A stretch of 64,000 bases of DNA from Brevundimonas sp. SORGH_AS_0993. Its GTDB lineage: Bacteria > Pseudomonadota > Alphaproteobacteria > Caulobacterales > Caulobacteraceae. Shown in pieces: positions 61,590-64,000 of the stretch (position 1 is its first letter; each line of letters starts with the position of its first letter). The DNA lies in the NCBI RefSeq assembly GCF_030818545.1, contig NZ_JAUTAH010000001.1, forward strand, positions 1,803,001-1,867,000, given 5' to 3'. Position numbers and translations under genes: made by a program. The notes under the pieces are model-generated. The model ran no database searches, had not been told where the DNA came from, and saw only the letters and a program-made list of their open reading frames with translations.

Positions 61590-62248
61590 GCGGAACGACA
61601 GAGTCGTCCGCAGAGGAGGTGAAGGTCTATACCTCCCCGACCTGCGGCTGGGCCGTCAGGGTTTATGCGGTGCTGATCGAGAAACAGGCGCCGTTCAGAC
61701 TGATCGACGTCAAGGCCGGCGACGACGACGCCCTCGTCGCCTGGCGCGCCGACAGCCCCTACGCCCGAACGCCGGCGATCCGCCACCGACAAACCCCTGT
61801 CTGGGAGTCCTGGGCCATCGCCGCATACCTGGACCGGGTCTTCCCCGAGCCCCGGCTCGGGGCGGCGGACGCGGAGGAACAGGCCCTTGCGGACCTGTGG
61901 ATGTGGCATTGCGACCGCGAGGTCTTTCCTCTCGTGATCGCCCTGGCCCGCGCGACCCCGGACGACAGGGCGGCGCGACGTTCGACCCTGGAGGCGGCCC
62001 TGCTTCAGCTGGAGCATCCCGCCTTCGCCGCAGACCGCATCGCCCCCTTCTGGAACGGCCGGCGGCTGGGTCTGGTCGATATCGGCTATCAGGTGCTTTT
62101 CGACACCCTGGGCCGCGCGCCGGACTGGTCGGGCGACGCCATCGCCGTTCCGGCCTGGTTCCAGACCTGGGCCGAGGCGGTGGGCGCTCATCCGTCCATC
62201 GCCGCAGCCCGTACCCTGGCCTTCGATCTGAAACAGGCCGCGGCCTGA
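61586..62248 (+). CDS. glutathione S-transferase family protein
   Basis: A 220-residue protein with a thioredoxin-like N-terminus (VKVYTSPTCGWAVRVYAVLIEKQAPFRLIDVKAGD) and a helical C-terminus. The glutathione-site segment RTPAIRHRQTPVWESWAIAAYLDRVFPEP has the ES(W)AI pattern. The CGWA motif may supply a Cys nucleophile. It starts at a GTG overlapping the receptor stop. In this setting it may detoxify or process the imported substrate. Confidence 0.82.
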   Translation: MSGTTESSAEEVKVYTSPTCGWAVRVYAVLIEKQAPFRLIDVKAGDDDALVAWRADSPYARTPAIRHRQTPVWESWAIAAYLDRVFPEPRLGAADAEEQALADLWMWHCDREVFPLVIALARATPDDRAARRSTLEAALLQLEHPAFAADRIAPFWNGRRLGLVDIGYQVLFDTLGRAPDWSGDAIAVPAWFQTWAEAVGAHPSIAAARTLAFDLKQAAA

Positions 62249-62264
62249 GAAAGCAGCCGAAAAG

Positions 62265-63617
62265 ATGAGCGGAGCCCTGCGACGCGCGGCCTACGCCGCC
62301 CCCATCCTGCCCCTGGCCATCGTTCAGGCCCCGGCCCTGTCCGTTTTGCCGTCGATCTACGCCAAGGAAGCCGGTGTCAGCCTGGCGGCGCTTGGAACCG
62401 TGCTGTTCGTCACCCGCCTGTTCGACGCGGTCATCGACCCGTCGATCGGCTATCTGTCGGACGGCACCCGCAGCCGCTGGGGGCCGCGCAAGCTGTGGAT
62501 CGCCCTCGGCGCCCTGATCGTGGCCGTCGGCTGCTGGTTCTGGTTCCGCCCGTCGCCGGGAACGGGCGTGGGCTATTTCCTGCTGTGGTCGCTGGTCGTC
62601 TATCTGGGGTGGAGCCTGCTGGAGGTGCCGCATTCGGCCTGGCTGGCCGACCTCAGCGACGATTATGACGAACGCTCGCGCCTGTCGGCCTGGCGCAGCA
62701 GCGCCGAACTGGTGGGGCGGCTGCTGTTCTTCATCGTTCCCCTGCTGCCGATCTTCTCCACCACCGAGATCACCGGAGAGACAACCCGGGTCGTGTCCTG
62801 GCTGGCGCTGATCCTGCTGCCCGTCACGATCGCGATCAGTTTCCGTTTCGCCCCCAAGGGCCGCCCGGTCGCCATCCCCGAGGCGGACCGCAATCCGCTG
62901 AAGGTGCTGCGCGGCGTCTGGCGCAACCGCCCCTTCCGGGTGCTGTTCATCGCCTTGCTGCTGGGGCAGGTCGCCAGCGGCATGGTGGGCGCCCTCTACG
63001 TCTTCTACATGGGCGCCTATCTGGGCATCGCCGACAAGGTGGCCCATGTCGCCGTGGGCGTCAGCCTGATCATGCTGGCCAGCACCCAGGTCTGGCCCCT
63101 GGCGATGAAAAGGATCGGCAAGCATGGCGCCCTGGCCGTCGGCGTGTTCGGAACGGCCGCGACCCTGGTGTTGATGGCCTTTCTGCGCCCCGGCCCCCTG
63201 GCCTTTCCCGGCATGCTGCTGGTCTTCGGCCTGTCGTCGATCACGGCGGCCAGCCTGAACGTCGCCATGTTCGCTCTGATGGCCGATGTCGCCGACTATG
63301 ACGAATGGCGCACGGGTCGGAACAACGCCGCCAGCTATTTCTCCCTCGTCACCCTGATCGTGAAGATCGGCATGGCGGTCGGCGGCGGCGTGTCTCTGAT
63401 CGTCGCTGGCCTATTCGGATTCGACCCCCAGGGCGGCAACCGGGGCTGGGCCATGGGCGGGTTCTTCCTGGCCTTCATCATCGTGCCCATCCTGCTCAAC
63501 CTGATCAGTTTCGCCTTCGCCGCGCGCTTCCCGCTGAACCGCCGCCGCCAGTCCGTCGTCGCCCGGCGTCTTGCCGCCCGCCGCGCCCGTGAAACCCTCC
63601 TGAAGTCGGAAGCCTGA
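62265..63617 (+). CDS. MFS transporter, GPH (glycoside-pentoside-hexuronide) symporter type
   Basis: A 450-residue protein with about 12 membrane helices. Loop motifs DAVIDPSIGYLSDGTRSRWGPRK and DVADYDEWRTGRNNAASYFSLVTLIVKIG are hallmarks of GPH symporters. It would move the substrate across the inner membrane after passage through the receptor. It lies 16 bp after the GST gene and 1 bp before the cyclophilin gene. Confidence 0.9.
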   Translation: MSGALRRAAYAAPILPLAIVQAPALSVLPSIYAKEAGVSLAALGTVLFVTRLFDAVIDPSIGYLSDGTRSRWGPRKLWIALGALIVAVGCWFWFRPSPGTGVGYFLLWSLVVYLGWSLLEVPHSAWLADLSDDYDERSRLSAWRSSAELVGRLLFFIVPLLPIFSTTEITGETTRVVSWLALILLPVTIAISFRFAPKGRPVAIPEADRNPLKVLRGVWRNRPFRVLFIALLLGQVASGMVGALYVFYMGAYLGIADKVAHVAVGVSLIMLASTQVWPLAMKRIGKHGALAVGVFGTAATLVLMAFLRPGPLAFPGMLLVFGLSSITAASLNVAMFALMADVADYDEWRTGRNNAASYFSLVTLIVKIGMAVGGGVSLIVAGLFGFDPQGGNRGWAMGGFFLAFIIVPILLNLISFAFAARFPLNRRRQSVVARRLAARRARETLLKSEA

Positions 63618-63618
63618 C

Positions 63619-64000
63619 ATGAGCCATGAGACGCAAGACGATCCCGCCCGGACGGCGCACCCAGAGCCCGAAACGCCGGACATCGTTCTGTCCAGTCCCC
63701 TGGGCGAGATCGTCGTCCGCCCCGACTACGCCCGCGCGCCCCTGACCTCGGCGCATTTCGTCACGCTGGTGCGCGATGGCTGGCTGGACCAGGCGTGCTT
63801 CTATCGGGTGGTCCGTTCTCGCCCGGAGGGCGAGGGTCCGCCGACCATCGACGTGATCCAGGGCGGCCTGGGCTTTGCGCGCGCGGACCACGCCCCGCCC
63901 GTCCCGCATGAGAACACGGTGGACACCGGCCTGCGCCACGGCGACGGCGTCGTGTCCCTGGCCAAACGCCAGGAGGCCCCCGCCCGTTCGGAGTTCTTCA
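63619..64000 (+). CDS. cyclophilin-type peptidyl-prolyl isomerase (3' end beyond window)
   Basis: 127 residues are visible. The N-terminus PDIVLSSPLGEIVVRPDYARAPLTSAHFVTLVRDGWLDQACFYRVVRS matches cyclophilins, and GVVSLAKRQEAPARSEFF contains the expected Q/S-x-F-type site. No signal peptide is present. Its place in a receptor-transporter operon is a recurring arrangement in this bacterial group whose purpose I cannot state. Confidence 0.85.
   Translation, partial: MSHETQDDPARTAHPEPETPDIVLSSPLGEIVVRPDYARAPLTSAHFVTLVRDGWLDQACFYRVVRSRPEGEGPPTIDVIQGGLGFARADHAPPVPHENTVDTGLRHGDGVVSLAKRQEAPARSEFF

Overview
The window is GC-rich, densely coded DNA from an alphaproteobacterium. Gene content points to Caulobacteraceae, most likely Brevundimonas or a close relative. 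The evidence is a PhyR/NepR/EcfG general stress locus with an HWE-type kinase, three TonB-dependent receptors, SapC and DUF3597 proteins, the nadD-rsfS-rlmH-envC-ctpA block and the rpmH-rnpA-yidC-engB block. The genus is inferred from content only. No prophage, insertion sequence, CRISPR array or rRNA was seen. There is one tRNA (Arg, ACG).

Layout. 1-2.1 kb: polyamine pair, a deoxyhypusine-synthase-like protein and an ornithine/lysine decarboxylase. 2.4-6.2 kb: phnCDE ABC importer followed by an orphan pstS. 6.3-9.4 kb: galU, fabI and a BenE-type transporter. 9.4-13.7 kb: DUF3597, GST, YegP, then rimM, rpsP and ffh. 14-18.8 kb: envelope and ribosome housekeeping (ctpA, envC-like, rlmH, rsfS, nadD). 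18.9-22.5 kb: hydrolase, zur and a divergent ZnuD-like receptor with a Zur-type palindrome between them. 22.6-25 kb: sapC, a hotdog protein and a medium-chain oxidoreductase. 25-29 kb: the general stress response locus (phyR, nepR, ecfG, kinase, entericidin) with a probable small RNA just downstream of phyR. 29-35.5 kb: SSADH, VOC protein, nrdB, two unknown proteins, a histidine kinase and a TVP38 protein. 35.7-38.7 kb: rpmH-rnpA-yidC-engB. 39-46 kb: M16 protease, argG, DUF805, sorbosone-type dehydrogenase and a PAP2 phosphatase. 46-51 kb: nrdA, an LpxR-like barrel protein, ggt and tRNA-Arg. 51.4-58.4 kb: a putative heme acquisition locus (fecI, fecR, TonB receptor, heme oxygenase, DUF454, tonB). 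58.7-64 kb: TetR, a TonB receptor, GST, a GPH-type symporter and a cyclophilin cut by the window edge.

The most coherent signal is a set of six exact GGAAC-N16-CGTT promoters (the EcfG consensus). They sit in front of phyR, nepR-ecfG, a roughly 110-nt terminator-ended RNA resembling GsrN, an entericidin lipoprotein, a PAP2 phosphatase and an LpxR-like outer-membrane protein. This suggests that the stress sigma factor in this strain controls a set of envelope genes and one small RNA.

The most unusual protein is the 1197-residue receptor of the heme locus. It carries an STN signalling domain, a TonB plug and barrel, and then a second complete-looking small outer-membrane barrel of about 288 residues. 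Three families of small palindromic intergenic repeats are also present, one with compensatory changes in its outer stem.
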